DNA from: Gemmatimonadota bacterium
Lineage (GTDB): Bacteria; Gemmatimonadota; Gemmatimonadetes; Longimicrobiales; Gaopeijiaceae
Assembly: GCA_028873595.1 (NCBI GenBank)
Contig: JAPPOV010000013.1
Coordinates: 9,325 to 60,914 of the forward strand
Length of the DNA stretch: 51,590 nucleotides
Direction of reading: 5' to 3'
A program made the position numbers and the translations under genes. Of the stretch, positions 1-8,868 are shown piece by piece. The notes under the pieces are model-generated. The model saw nothing but the letters and a program-made list of their open reading frames with translations, searched no databases and was not told where the DNA came from. Position 1 is the stretch's first letter. Each line of letters starts with the position of its first letter.

Positions 1-315
1 CCGTGCGCCAAGGGTTGGGTTGGAGCTCGGCAGCCCGCCGAGATCTCGTATCGCCGAACGGAGGTCCGGGAGCCGCGGGAAGAGGCTGATCCCGTTGACC
101 GATGTCAGGTCGTCGCCGACCTCCTCGATCCGCTCGGTTCCGTCCGGGGCCAGACCAAAACGTCGGTCCCAAGATGTGAAGATCGGGTGGGCCTGAAGCC
201 GTAGCTGCCCTCTCGGGACCATCGTCTGATCCATCGCCTGACCCCGGATCCCCGGGGTACACAGCCCAAACACGAGCAGGGACACGAGGAGCGTGTTCGA
301 GAGGCTCGGGCGCAT
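1..315 (-). CDS. Secreted protein of unknown function, 5' part only
   Basis: Reading leftwards from an ATG at 313-315 gives 105 open codons that run off the window edge. The N-terminus is a clear Sec signal peptide: MRPSLSNTLL, then a Leu/Val-rich core and a small-residue region ending near GIRGQA. The mature part contains MVPRGQLRLQAHPIFTSWD and an acidic stretch, which resembles the N-terminus of an outer-membrane or periplasmic protein. I do not recognise the family. No strong ribosome binding site precedes the ATG. The start lies 170 bases from the divergent tRNA pair, so the two probably use separate promoters. Frame, signal peptide and codon use support a real gene; the function is open because most of the protein is outside the window. 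Confidence 0.6.
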   Translation of the reverse strand, partial: MRPSLSNTLLVSLLVFGLCTPGIRGQAMDQTMVPRGQLRLQAHPIFTSWDRRFGLAPDGTERIEEVGDDLTSVNGISLFPRLPDLRSAIRDLGGLPSSNPTLGAR

Positions 316-440
316 GTAGAGAGAGGTGAAGACCGGAGTGGAACAGGTGCTCCTGGACCGATGCTCGACAGGGCGTTCGGCCGCACAACATAAGAGGTTA
401 CGGGAGTCCGAGGAACACGGTTCCATGCGTCAAAAAGCCA

Positions 441-469
441 TTGACCGCCCCCGCGGATGTTTCTAGCTT
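441..469 (+). promoter_or_regulatory. Candidate sigma70-type promoter for the tRNA pair
   Basis: TTGACC at 441-446 matches five of six bases of the -35 consensus. A 17-base spacer separates it from TAGCTT at 464-469, a weak -10 (three of six). The predicted start lies about ten bases before the tRNA-Gly at 486, which is where a stable RNA promoter is expected. Position supports the call more than the -10 match does. Confidence 0.5.
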
Positions 470-485
470 GGGAGCCGCATCGCGT

Positions 486-558
486 GCGGGAATAGCTCAG
501 TTGGTAGAGCACAACCTTGCCAAGGTTGGGGTCGCCGGTTCGAGTCCGGTTTCCCGCT
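486..558 (+). tRNA. tRNA-Gly (anticodon GCC)
   Basis: A full cloverleaf can be drawn. The seven-base acceptor stem GCGGGAA (486-492) pairs with TTCCCGC (551-557), with T558 as discriminator. The D-arm contains AGCTCAGTTGGTAGAGC. The anticodon stem CAACC/GGTTG encloses the loop TTGCCAA with anticodon GCC, and the T-loop is GGTTCGAGTCC. CCA is not encoded. It is probably co-transcribed with the tRNA-Cys 50 bases downstream. Confidence 0.97.
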
Positions 559-608
559 CTCGTGATTTGGGGGCGGCAGCCGCAGCTGTCCGCCCCCGTC
601 CCGTTTTT

Positions 609-679
609 GGCGCCGTGGCCAAGTGGTAAGGCAGAGGACTGCAAATCCTTTATCCCCGGTTCGAATCCGGGCGGCGCCT
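609..679 (+). tRNA. tRNA-Cys (anticodon GCA)
   Basis: The acceptor stem GGCGCCG (609-615) pairs with CGGCGCC (672-678), with T679 as discriminator. The anticodon arm GAGGA/TCCTT carries the loop CTGCAAA with anticodon GCA. The T-arm is CCCCGGTTCGAATCCGGG. The short 71-base form fits tRNA-Cys. CCA is not encoded. A strong hairpin starts 12 bases after the gene. Confidence 0.97.
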
Positions 680-690
680 CTCGGAACACG

Positions 691-723
691 AAGGGTTTCG
701 GGGGAGTGTCCCCTGAAGCCCTT
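691..723 (+). terminator. Strong hairpin ending the tRNA transcript
   Basis: AAGGGTTTCGGGGGA (691-705) pairs along its whole length with TCCCCTGAAGCCCTT (709-723) around a GTG loop. The 15-base-pair stem includes two G-U wobbles. It lies 12 bases after the tRNA-Cys. Only a short T-poor tail follows, so it may work as an RNA 3'-end stabiliser or a weak intrinsic terminator. Confidence 0.65.
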
Positions 724-1093
724 TGGCATTTCAGGCGGGTCGGTGGGCGCGCCGTTGATGGGATGGACTCCATTCCGGCTTACTCCCGTATCCTCCATGG
801 TGTCCACCTCGTAGCCCTGTCGGGGGGCGCTGGAGTTTCGGTCTGCCGACCAAGAACGAGGGCCTCCTCGCCCCGCACACAGCATGCGTCACACGGGAAC
901 GTGGACCCGGATCGGCGAAGATTGAACATCCGGGCTCCTTGCAGGTCGGCGGCCCGTGTCCCACTCTGCGGGACCGCCGCGCCGCGACCCCAGGGACCGG
1001 TGTACTCCTACGCTTCGTTTCAAGATCACTGATTCGACGCCCGTGTGCCGCCTTGGCAGCGTACGGGGATCCAGGACTCTTTCCCCGATTCGC
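724..1093. other. 370-base intergenic region with one palindrome
   Basis: I see no convincing gene here; the open frames crossing it are by-products of the tRNAs and of the permease. At 760-776 there is an odd-centred palindrome around C768, GGATGGACTCCATTCC with a flanking G, in which seven of eight pairs are Watson-Crick and one is G-T. It could be an operator, but it lies more than 300 bases before the permease start, so its target is unclear. No good promoter hexamers stood out. Confidence 0.4.
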
Positions 1094-3220
1094 ATGCAGA
1101 CCGACGTGAAGCCCACATCCAATGCACTCAAGCCGAAAGGGCTTGAACGGGAGCTCGGGTTGTGGGACGTCTATGCGCTCGCCACGGGCGCAACCCTCAG
1201 CTCCGGATTCTTTCTCCTGCCGGGGCTCGCTGCAGCGGGAGCTGGTGGAAGCATGCCTCTCTCGTATGTGCTGGCTGCCTTGATCGTGCTGCCCGGGCTC
1301 TTGAGCAGCGTCGAATTGACGACCGCCATGCCGAAGGCGGGCGGGATCTATTACTTCCTGGACCGGAGCATGGGGCCTCTCGTCGGTACCATCGGCGGCT
1401 TCGGATCGTGGATCGCCCTGGTACTGAAAGCATCGTTCGCTCTGATCGGAGTCGGGGCCTACCTGCAGCTTTTCTTTCCTCAGCTCGCGTTCGGCCCGAT
1501 CGCTGCAGCGCTCGCAGTGATCCTCGGTGTGGTGAATTGGCTGGGGGCAAAAAAGACCGGCTCGGCCCAGGTGGCCCTGCTTTTCGGTCTCTTCTTCATG
1601 TTGCTCTGGTTCTGTGGTTTCGGGCTGTTTCAGGTGGAGATCGGTCGTCTGGGTGGTGTGTTTCGCCCCGAATCTGCTGGCCTGGTGAGCACGGCAGGGC
1701 TTGTGATCGTGAGCTACATGGGACTCACCAAGGTGGCGAGTGTCGCCGAAGAGGTGAAAAACCCGGAGCGGAACCTGCCGCTCGGGACCTTCCTGGCCTT
1801 TGGGACCGCCGTCTTGGTTTATGTGGTGGGCACCATGGTCATGATCGGTGTTACGGGTGCCGACGTGCTCGCGGCGGCCGACAACGGCCACGGTGATTTG
1901 GCCCCCGTCGCTACCGTCGCACGAGACATGGCCGGTCCCGTGGGTGCTGTCGTGATGACCATCGCCGCGTTGCTCGCAGTTTCTTCCGGAGCGAACGCAG
2001 GGATCCTGAGCGCGTCGCGGTATCCCCTGGCGATGGGTCGCGACCGCATTCTTCCCGATGTCTTCGGCCGGGTAGGGGCACGCGGGACTCCGACGATCGG
2101 CATCGCGGCCACGGTCGCTGTCATCGTGTTTTGCGTCACGGCCTTCGACCCGACCGGGATCGCGAAGCTGGCCAGTGCGTTCAAGCTGGTCATGTTTGGC
2201 CTGGGTTGTATCGCCGTGGTTGTGATGCGGGAGAGCGGGATCGCGTCATACGATCCGGGTTACCGGTCTCCGCTTTACCCGGGCATGCAGATCATCGGTG
2301 TGCTCGCCCCTGCATGGCTGATCTTCGAAATGGGTGTCCTGCCCACGATCTTCACCGGTGCGCTGATCCTCGGCGGCGCGATGTGGTTCACCTACTACGC
2401 GAAGGAGCGGGTCGACCGTGAGGGAGCGATCTTTCACGTCTTCGAGCGGCTCGGTCGCCAGCGTGACGATCGACTCGATCTTGAGCTCCGCGAAATCATG
2501 AAGGAACGGGGGCCCCGGGATGCGGACCCCTTCGATGAGCTTTTCACGAGAGCGCACGTGATCGACATCGAAGGTGGGGTGGATTTTCAGGATCTGGCCC
2601 AACGCGCAAGTGAGCTATTGGCGATCGACTTGTCGGTCTCTTCACAGGCCCTGTGGGGTGGGTTCATGACCGGGACGCGCATCGGGGGAACACCTGTAGC
2701 GCACGGCGCAGCGTTGCCGCATGTCCGACTTGACGGGATTCACGAGCCACACCTCGTCCTTGCGAGGGTTCCTGGGGGCGTCCGCTTCGAAGACGGGACC
2801 GATGCGCACGCGCAAGCATCCGAAGACCCCGTACGCGCCGTGTTCTTCCTGGCGGGTCCGGAACACGACCCCGGGCGGCACCTGCGAATTCTGGCGGCGC
2901 TGGCCCGCCGTATCGATCAGGACGTCTTCATGCCCGAGTGGCTTGGGGCGCGCGGGTCGGCCCAGCTCAAGGAAGCGTTGTTCCGTAATGAGAGACTCCT
3001 CGTGCTCACCCTCGATGACCGCGGCCCGTACAGGCAACTCGTCGGGGCGGAACTCAAAGCCGTCGATCTCCCCGATGGAACACTGGTCGCCATGATCGGC
3101 AGAGGCGACGAACTTGTCATCCCGAGGGGGGACACCCTCCTCCAGGTGGGGGATCGTGTAACCGTGATCGGGCGGCCTGAGGCCATTCATGCCCTGCGTG
3201 ATCGATATGGTGGCTCGTAG
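1094..3220 (+). CDS. APC-superfamily amino acid permease with C-terminal EIIA-like and RCK_C-like domains
   Basis: This 708-residue inner-membrane transporter begins with an APC permease core (residues about 15-455). The segment ELGLWDVYALATGATLSSG matches the TM1 region of the family, and about twelve hydrophobic segments follow. A soluble tail follows. Residues about 478-627 resemble a type-2 PTS EIIA domain, with the phosphorylatable histidine expected in GAALPHVRL (His543). Residues about 640-708 look like a TrkA/RCK C-terminal ligand-binding domain, with GTLVAMIGRGDELVIPRGD. I chose the ATG at 1094 because the 46 codons upstream are unlike any permease N-terminus. The tail suggests transport gated by phosphorylation or by a small ligand. 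The substrate is unknown. The gene stands alone between the tRNAs and two secreted proteins. Confidence 0.85.
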   Translation: MQTDVKPTSNALKPKGLERELGLWDVYALATGATLSSGFFLLPGLAAAGAGGSMPLSYVLAALIVLPGLLSSVELTTAMPKAGGIYYFLDRSMGPLVGTIGGFGSWIALVLKASFALIGVGAYLQLFFPQLAFGPIAAALAVILGVVNWLGAKKTGSAQVALLFGLFFMLLWFCGFGLFQVEIGRLGGVFRPESAGLVSTAGLVIVSYMGLTKVASVAEEVKNPERNLPLGTFLAFGTAVLVYVVGTMVMIGVTGADVLAAADNGHGDLAPVATVARDMAGPVGAVVMTIAALLAVSSGANAGILSASRYPLAMGRDRILPDVFGRVGARGTPTIGIAATVAVIVFCVTAFDPTGIAKLASAFKLVMFGLGCIAVVVMRESGIASYDPGYRSPLYPGMQIIGVLAPAWLIFEMGVLPTIFTGALILGGAMWFTYYAKERVDREGAIFHVFERLGRQRDDRLDLELREIMKERGPRDADPFDELFTRAHVIDIEGGVDFQDLAQRASELLAIDLSVSSQALWGGFMTGTRIGGTPVAHGAALPHVRLDGIHEPHLVLARVPGGVRFEDGTDAHAQASEDPVRAVFFLAGPEHDPGRHLRILAALARRIDQDVFMPEWLGARGSAQLKEALFRNERLLVLTLDDRGPYRQLVGAELKAVDLPDGTLVAMIGRGDELVIPRGDTLLQVGDRVTVIGRPEAIHALRDRYGGS

Positions 3221-3271
3221 AGGGGCATCGACCATCGGTTTCCCGTGGATGATGGCCTGCATGGGTCCCCG

Positions 3272-4084
3272 ATGACGTCAGGGCGGATCCCGTCGACCAC
3301 GGTGGGCCCCTTCATCGTGGCGATCATCGTGGGTCTCACGAGCCCTGCACCCGCGTCTGCCCAAGTCTTGCGTGGAATACTGTCGGAGCGAGACACCTAC
3401 ACGCCGATCCCTCTGGGGACGCTGACACTCACGGGTGAATTCGGGGATACGCTCGCCCAGACTCTGACGGATGAGAGCGGGTTCTTTCAGTTCGAGACCC
3501 CGGGGGCGGGGACGTACTACTTGATCGCGGCGGCGGTGGGATATCGTGCGGTGCAGTCCGAGGCTCTGGATGTTGAGCAGGAGACGGTGAAGATCGTCGA
3601 GCTGAGCATGCCGGTGCGGCCCATCCCGCTGCCTGGATTCCAGATTGAAGCGGAATACCAGGAGCCCGAGCGTCCGGGGTTGGCGGGCACGGGCTTCTAC
3701 GAACGGGCGGCCGAGGGGAAGGGGGAAGTCATCTGGCCCGGTCAGGTGTTCGCGAGCGACGCGAGATACGTCCAAACGCTCTTTTACGGAAACCGCATCG
3801 CGGCGGTGCGACAGACCCAGTACGACCGTCCGGGTCCGTGGAACGACGAGATCCTGCTCCGTGACCTGGATGGGGAGAGCGTTTGGTGTGCTCCGGCGAT
3901 CTACATCGACGGCATCTGGGTCCAGGAGCTCAATCCCGGAGAGTCGATCGCGGATGCAGTCCCCATGGACGAACTGCTGGCTGTCGAGATGTACCAATGG
4001 CCGTTCTACGTACCGCACGAGTACCAGGGCTGGGGTGACTGCGGTGTCGTGCTTTTCTGGACCAAACGTTACGGAGCGGCGTAG
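3272..4084 (+). CDS. Secreted carboxypeptidase-regulatory-like protein, paralogue 1
   Basis: The 270-residue product starts with a Sec signal peptide that ends in PAPASAQ. Next comes a beta-sandwich of the carboxypeptidase regulatory type (residues about 30-115): a Gly/Thr-rich start, then DESGFFQFETPGAGTYYLIA and a VGYRA motif. The C-terminal part resembles a TonB-receptor plug fragment, with CAPAIYIDGIW and the ending DCGVVLFWTKR. No beta-barrel follows, so it is not a complete receptor. The ATG at 3272 is preferred over a GTG at 3245 because it begins the signal peptide. The next gene, eight bases on, is a paralogue with the same order of motifs. Function unknown; probably periplasmic or at the cell surface. 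Confidence 0.75.
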   Translation: MTSGRIPSTTVGPFIVAIIVGLTSPAPASAQVLRGILSERDTYTPIPLGTLTLTGEFGDTLAQTLTDESGFFQFETPGAGTYYLIAAAVGYRAVQSEALDVEQETVKIVELSMPVRPIPLPGFQIEAEYQEPERPGLAGTGFYERAAEGKGEVIWPGQVFASDARYVQTLFYGNRIAAVRQTQYDRPGPWNDEILLRDLDGESVWCAPAIYIDGIWVQELNPGESIADAVPMDELLAVEMYQWPFYVPHEYQGWGDCGVVLFWTKRYGAA

Positions 4085-4092
4085 ATCACGGC

Positions 4093-4845
4093 ATGAAGCG
4101 ACTCGCGCTGCTCCTGATGCTCGTGGGCGCGCACGCCGCGTCCGGCCAGACAATTCGGGGCCATCTCATGGAGTTCGGGTCTGATGACCCAATCGATCTC
4201 GGATTGATCATCATGATCTCCGAGTATGGGGATTCCATTGCCTCGACGCTGAGCGCCAGCAACGGATTCTTCGAATTGAGCGCGCCGGTGGAGGGAAACT
4301 ATCTGTTGCTCGCGGCCGCGCTCGGGTACAGGGAGTCGCGGGTCGGACTGTTCGAGCTCGGACAGGATGGGGAAATCTCGGTCGAATTTCGCCTATGGCC
4401 CCAGCCCCTGGAGTTGGAGGGAATCATGGTCGAAAGTCTCGTCCAGGAGCCGGAACTGGTTCAGAATGGCTTCTATCGGCGGATGCAGCGGGGTGTGGGG
4501 ACCTTCATTCGTCCGGCCGATATTGAGACGACGACAGCGTTACGGGCCGCCGAAATGATCCAGGGCCTTGCCGGTGTTCGAATGGTCGTGGATTCGAACG
4601 GGTTGGAACGCGTGCGTCTGCGGGGCGCGAGCGGGTATTGCGTCCCGACGCTGTTCGTCGACGGTGTGCGAACCGAGTGGGGGCGGCTGGCGTTGGGTCT
4701 CGATGAGATCGTGCCGCTGGAGACGATCTACGCGATCGAGATCCATCGCGGAGTCTCGGCGATCCCGATTGAATTCGGGTCGTTCAACGAGTGTGGGGTT
4801 ATCGCGTTCTGGACCCGGCGTGAAAATGCACGCCGTGCACCGTGA
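4093..4845 (+). CDS. Secreted carboxypeptidase-regulatory-like protein, paralogue 2
   Basis: This 250-residue protein has a short signal peptide (MKRLALLLMLVGAHAASGQ). It repeats the architecture of the gene before it: regulatory beta-sandwich with SASNGFFELSAPVEGNYLLLA and a GYRES motif, then a plug-like module with ALRAAEMIQGLAGVRMV, RLRGASGYCVPTLFVDGV and the ending NECGVIAFWTRR. The two copies share two spaced cysteines near the C-terminus, which could form a disulphide. The plug-like part is better preserved here than in the first copy. The eight-base gap implies one transcript. It may be a remnant or accessory form of SusC/TonB-type proteins; no function can be assigned from sequence alone. 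Confidence 0.75.
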   Translation: MKRLALLLMLVGAHAASGQTIRGHLMEFGSDDPIDLGLIIMISEYGDSIASTLSASNGFFELSAPVEGNYLLLAAALGYRESRVGLFELGQDGEISVEFRLWPQPLELEGIMVESLVQEPELVQNGFYRRMQRGVGTFIRPADIETTTALRAAEMIQGLAGVRMVVDSNGLERVRLRGASGYCVPTLFVDGVRTEWGRLALGLDEIVPLETIYAIEIHRGVSAIPIEFGSFNECGVIAFWTRRENARRAP

Positions 4846-4897
4846 ACTTCGAGGCGGAATCTGGTGCTGTTCAGCGCTTTTTCGAGGGGAGTTGTCC

Positions 4898-4927
4898 TTG
4901 CTGCAACCGCTCGTGACGCCATACTAT
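4898..4927 (+). promoter_or_regulatory. Possible promoter before the cytochrome-like/DUF1552/ankyrin block
   Basis: TTGCTG (4898-4903) and TACTAT (4922-4927) are 18 bases apart and lie 33 bases before the ATG at 4960. The -10 matches four of six consensus bases and the -35 three of six. Position is good but the match is modest, so this is a tentative call. Confidence 0.3.
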
Positions 4928-4959
4928 GAACCGTTAGATCCCTCTGGGAGTCGGCCCGG

Positions 4960-7383
4960 ATGAAGCCCTTCGTCATATCCTCCGTCGTCGTCGGCATGTC
5001 GCTCATGCTGGTCGGGGAGCGTACGGTCCCCGATACCGCGCAGACGTCATTCGATCTGGTGGACCATTCGGTAGCTGCGACTGACGTGGATCCCAACGCC
5101 ATTGTTTCCAGGACGTGCGTGCGTTGCCACTCCGACTCGAGACTCCGCGGGAATCTCTCGCTCGAGGACTTCGACATCGGCCAGGCCTCCGCGAATGCCG
5201 AGACGATCGAGCGCATGATCCGGAAGGTCCGTGCCGGCATGATGCCGCCTCCGGGCACGCGTGCACCCGCGGGTGATACGCTTGCACAGCTCGCGGCGAC
5301 CCTCGAAGAGATCATGGACGACAACGCCGAGCGGAATCCGAATCCTGGCCGCCGGACGTTCCAGCGTCTGAACCGGCCGGAGTTCGAGCAGGCCATCAAG
5401 AATCTGCTCGGTCTTGAAGTGAGGGCTGACGACTGGCTTCCGCTTGACCAGATGAGCGCGAACTTCGACAACATCGCGGATGTTCAGGCATTGTCGCCGA
5501 CACTTCTCGAGGCGTATCTCAACGCGGCGGCCGACATCAGCCGCATGGCCGTGGGTGATCGTAACGCCCGGTCGATCAATGCCACGTATCGCAACTCCCA
5601 GTACCAGTCGCAGCACCCATGGGATCAGGTTCAGGGTGCTCCGTACGGGACGCGGGGTGGGATGGCCGTAGATCACGTCTTTCCCGCGGACGGGATGTAC
5701 CAGTTCGGAATGACGTTTGCGAGTGGTCGTAACGAACGCTTCGAGGACATCGACATTTCGATCGATGGCGAACGGGTTGCTCTGATGGCGTACACCCGGT
5801 CCGGAGAAGCCGCAGACGGTCGTGGCGGCGGGGCGCTCTGGTCAGAGCCCGTTTTCGTGCGTGCGGGGCAGCGCTCGGTTTCCGCCGCGTTCATCAAGCG
5901 GATGGACGGCCCGTACGAGGACCTTATCCGGCCGCACGACTGGTCGATGGCCGGGGGTGGCTCAGGGGGGGCGGGGATCACGACGCTCCCGCACCTGCAG
6001 GAATTGATCGTAGGTGGACCGGATGACGTGACCGGTGTTTCTGATACTCCGAGCCGAAATGCCATCTTCGTCTGCCGTCCTACGGCGTCGAGCGAGGAAG
6101 AGGTCTGTGCCCGCGAGATCATCCGGAATCTGGCGAGCCGCGCGTACCGACGTTCCGTGACGGACGAAGAAGTCGAAGGCCTCATGTCGTTCTATCAGAT
6201 GGGCCACGAGAAGGCTGGCTTCGAACGAGGCATTCGTGACGCGCTGGAAGCTGTGCTTGCCAGCCCGTTCTTCGTACTGAGGCTCGAGCGTGAGCCCGAA
6301 GGCGTCGATCCGGGCGAAGCGTACCGCCTCGACGGTCCGGAACTCGCGTCACGGCTCTCGTTTTTCCTCTGGGGCACACCGCCGGACGCCGAATTGCTCC
6401 GTGTGGCCGAATCGGGTGACCTGAACGACGAGAAGGAACTCGAGCGTCAGACCCGTCGCATGCTGGCTGATCCACGGGCGGAGGCTCTTGGCGACAGGTT
6501 CGCCTATCAGTGGCTGCGTCTCCAGGATATCTACAAGGTGCGGCCCGATCCGAACTTCTTCCCGAACTTCGACGAGACGCTCGCCAACGCGATGACGGAG
6601 GAGACCTCACTCTTCTTCAATCATCTCGTTCAGGAGGATCTCGACGCGCTCGAGCTCTTCGAGGCGAACTACACGTTTGTCAACGAACGTCTGGCCACGC
6701 ACTACGGCATGCAGGGCGTCGCAGGAAATCACTTCCGCCGCGTCGAGTACTCGGACGGCGCCCGGGCCGGACTGCTCGGACACGGGAGTGTCCTCGTGCT
6801 CACCTCGCTTGCCAACCGCACCTCACCAGTGTTGCGCGGCAAATGGGTGATGGAAGTGCTTATGGGGACGCCGCCGCCGCCGCCGCCGCCGGGTGTTCCG
6901 GATCTGGATGACACCGAGGGGACCCAGGACGGAAAGCGTTTGACGACACGCGAGCGCATGGAGATGCACCGCCAGAACCCGACATGCAATGCGTGCCACC
7001 GGTTCATGGATCCGATCGGGCTCGCGCTCGACAACTTCGATGTGACAGGGCAGTGGAGGCTCCGTGAGAACGGCATGGGCCTCGACACCCGAGGTGAGTT
7101 CTACGATGGGACGCCGATCACATCGCCCAAGGAGGTCGCGGACGCGATTCTACGGCGGCCGGTTCCGCTCATGCGGAACCTGACGGAGAATTTGATGGCA
7201 TATGCGATGGCCCGTCGTGTCGAGTTTTATGACATGCCGACTGTCCGACAGATCGTTGCCGATGCCGAGGATGATGGTCAGTATCGCATGCAGTCACTCA
7301 TCGTCGGTGTCGTGACCAGCGATGCGTTCAGAATGAAGCGGGCGGCCGATGTGGCCACGGAGCAAGTCGACAACGATCGGTAG
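4960..7383 (+). CDS. Secreted DUF1592-type protein with cytochrome c-like motifs
   Basis: The 807-residue protein has an N-terminal export signal (residues about 1-22). A heme-binding motif CVRCH lies at 53-57, in a planctomycete-type cytochrome c domain. The DUF1587, DUF1592, DUF1588 and DUF1585 regions follow. A second CNACH motif is at 676-680, within the characteristic NACHRFMDPIGLALDNFD stretch. A run of seven prolines (encoded by seven CCG repeats at 6871-6891) sits before DUF1588, as is usual in this family. The family is widespread in Planctomycetes, Acidobacteria and Gemmatimonadota and almost always sits next to a DUF1552 gene, as it does here. Its reaction is not established; the heme motifs suggest periplasmic redox chemistry. 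Confidence 0.88.
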   Translation: MKPFVISSVVVGMSLMLVGERTVPDTAQTSFDLVDHSVAATDVDPNAIVSRTCVRCHSDSRLRGNLSLEDFDIGQASANAETIERMIRKVRAGMMPPPGTRAPAGDTLAQLAATLEEIMDDNAERNPNPGRRTFQRLNRPEFEQAIKNLLGLEVRADDWLPLDQMSANFDNIADVQALSPTLLEAYLNAAADISRMAVGDRNARSINATYRNSQYQSQHPWDQVQGAPYGTRGGMAVDHVFPADGMYQFGMTFASGRNERFEDIDISIDGERVALMAYTRSGEAADGRGGGALWSEPVFVRAGQRSVSAAFIKRMDGPYEDLIRPHDWSMAGGGSGGAGITTLPHLQELIVGGPDDVTGVSDTPSRNAIFVCRPTASSEEEVCAREIIRNLASRAYRRSVTDEEVEGLMSFYQMGHEKAGFERGIRDALEAVLASPFFVLRLEREPEGVDPGEAYRLDGPELASRLSFFLWGTPPDAELLRVAESGDLNDEKELERQTRRMLADPRAEALGDRFAYQWLRLQDIYKVRPDPNFFPNFDETLANAMTEETSLFFNHLVQEDLDALELFEANYTFVNERLATHYGMQGVAGNHFRRVEYSDGARAGLLGHGSVLVLTSLANRTSPVLRGKWVMEVLMGTPPPPPPPGVPDLDDTEGTQDGKRLTTRERMEMHRQNPTCNACHRFMDPIGLALDNFDVTGQWRLRENGMGLDTRGEFYDGTPITSPKEVADAILRRPVPLMRNLTENLMAYAMARRVEFYDMPTVRQIVADAEDDGQYRMQSLIVGVVTSDAFRMKRAADVATEQVDNDR

Positions 7384-7439
7384 TTGGCAGGACATACCAC
7401 GCTTTTTTAGCAGGATCCCACATTCAGGAGACCGGGACG

Positions 7440-8864
7440 ATGGAGTTCATCACGGGCAAGCATCTGGACCGTCGCACGTTCCTTCGCGGCATGGGCGCGG
7501 CGGTCGCGCTTCCGTACCTCGACGCGATGGTGCCCGCAGGACGCATGAGCGGTGCAGTGTCCCGCGCCGAGGCGGCGAAGACCCCGCTGATCGCGATCGA
7601 GGAGGTCCATGGCCTTGCGGGCTGCAACGACTGGGCTGCGACCCAGCACCTGTATGCACCGCAGATCATCGGTAAGGACTTCGAGATGGTGCCGAACAGT
7701 GCACTCATCTCACTGGAGCCGTACCAGGACTACCTCACCATCGTTTCCAACACCGACGTCCGGATGGCCGAAGCGTTTACCGCCCCGGAGATCGGGGGTG
7801 ACCACTTCCGCTCAAGCGCGGTGTTCCTGACGCAGTCCCATCCGAAGCAGACCCAGGGCTCGGACCTCTTCGTCGGTACGTCCCTCGATCAGATCCACGC
7901 CAAACGGTTCGGACAGGACACGCCGCTCCCCTCCATGCAGTTCACGATCCCCAACATCGACCAGGCGGGTGGTTGTACGTACAACTATTCCTGCGCCTAT
8001 ACGGACTCGATCAGCTGGGCTTCGCCGAGCGAGCCTCTCCCGATGATCCGTGATCCGCGAGTGGCCTTCGACATGCTCTTCGGGGCTGGTGGAACGCCGG
8101 AAGAGCGAGCGGAGCGTCGCGCGATGCGGTCGAGCATTCTCGACTGGATCACGGGCGAGGTGACGGCCATGAATCGTCAGCTCGGCCGGGAAGATCGTCA
8201 TCGCATGGAGCAGTACCTCAACAACGTTCGCGAGATCGAGCGCCGGATTCAGATGGTCGAGGCGCACAACCTCACGGGTGAGGAGCGAGCCATCCCGGAG
8301 GCACCCGCGGGCGTTCCGGATTCATATCGCGAGCATATGGAGATCATGTTCGATCTTCAGGTGCTCGCAATCCAGACCGACATGACGCGTATCATCACGT
8401 TCAAGACGGGGCGTGATTCCGAGAACAGGGTCTTCCCCGAGTCCGGGTCGGACCGCCCGTTCCACCCCGCGTCCCACCACGGTGGGCGGGAAGAGGCGAT
8501 CCTGGAGTTCAACAAGATCTGTCAGTACCGAGTGGGCATGCTCCCGTATCTGCTGGACAAGCTTCAGAACACGGTGGACGGTGACACGAATTTGCTGGAC
8601 AAGTCGGTCGTGATGTTCGGCTCGCCGATGGCCGACGCGAACATTCATAACCACCGTCGTTGCCCGCTGGTCTTCCTCGGTAAAGGGAACGGGATCCTGG
8701 AGGGTAACCTCCACCTCAAGGCGGCCGACGGTACGCCGATGGCAAACGTGATGCTCACCATGATGCAGGAACTCGGGCACACGGACATGGAGAACTTCGG
8801 AGACAGCACGGGTAGCTTCATGCTGCGCTCGGCGGGCCGGACGACGGCCCAGGAGGTCGAATAG
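7440..8864 (+). CDS. DUF1552 protein, Tat-exported
   Basis: This 474-residue protein begins with a twin-arginine signal: RRTFLRG at residues 11-17, followed by a hydrophobic stretch. The body matches the DUF1552 type, with SQSHPKQTQGSDLF, a repeated MRSSILDWI-like helix region, and FHPASHHGGREEAI. Tat export suggests that it folds or binds a cofactor before transport. It follows the DUF1592 gene by 56 bases, with a GGAG-like site before its ATG. The two families co-occur so regularly that a shared periplasmic complex is likely, though this is inference. The biochemical role is unknown. Confidence 0.88.
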   Translation: MEFITGKHLDRRTFLRGMGAAVALPYLDAMVPAGRMSGAVSRAEAAKTPLIAIEEVHGLAGCNDWAATQHLYAPQIIGKDFEMVPNSALISLEPYQDYLTIVSNTDVRMAEAFTAPEIGGDHFRSSAVFLTQSHPKQTQGSDLFVGTSLDQIHAKRFGQDTPLPSMQFTIPNIDQAGGCTYNYSCAYTDSISWASPSEPLPMIRDPRVAFDMLFGAGGTPEERAERRAMRSSILDWITGEVTAMNRQLGREDRHRMEQYLNNVREIERRIQMVEAHNLTGEERAIPEAPAGVPDSYREHMEIMFDLQVLAIQTDMTRIITFKTGRDSENRVFPESGSDRPFHPASHHGGREEAILEFNKICQYRVGMLPYLLDKLQNTVDGDTNLLDKSVVMFGSPMADANIHNHRRCPLVFLGKGNGILEGNLHLKAADGTPMANVMLTMMQELGHTDMENFGDSTGSFMLRSAGRTTAQEVE

Positions 8865-8868
8865 CACG

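Noticed and set aside
105..1032. Several open frames on both strands across the tRNA region
   Set aside because: They are read through the tRNA genes; the antisense-tRNA peptides (such as RPFEPGIKDLQSS-like strings) are well-known false proteins. The tRNAs account for the region.
731..1891. 386-codon frame antisense to the permease
   Set aside because: It mirrors a high-GC membrane gene, is rich in His, Arg and Gln without domain pattern, and the sense strand encodes a recognisable transporter.
6871..6891. Seven CCG repeats as a microsatellite of interest
   Set aside because: They encode the polyproline linker that is normal in this DUF1592/DUF1588 family.
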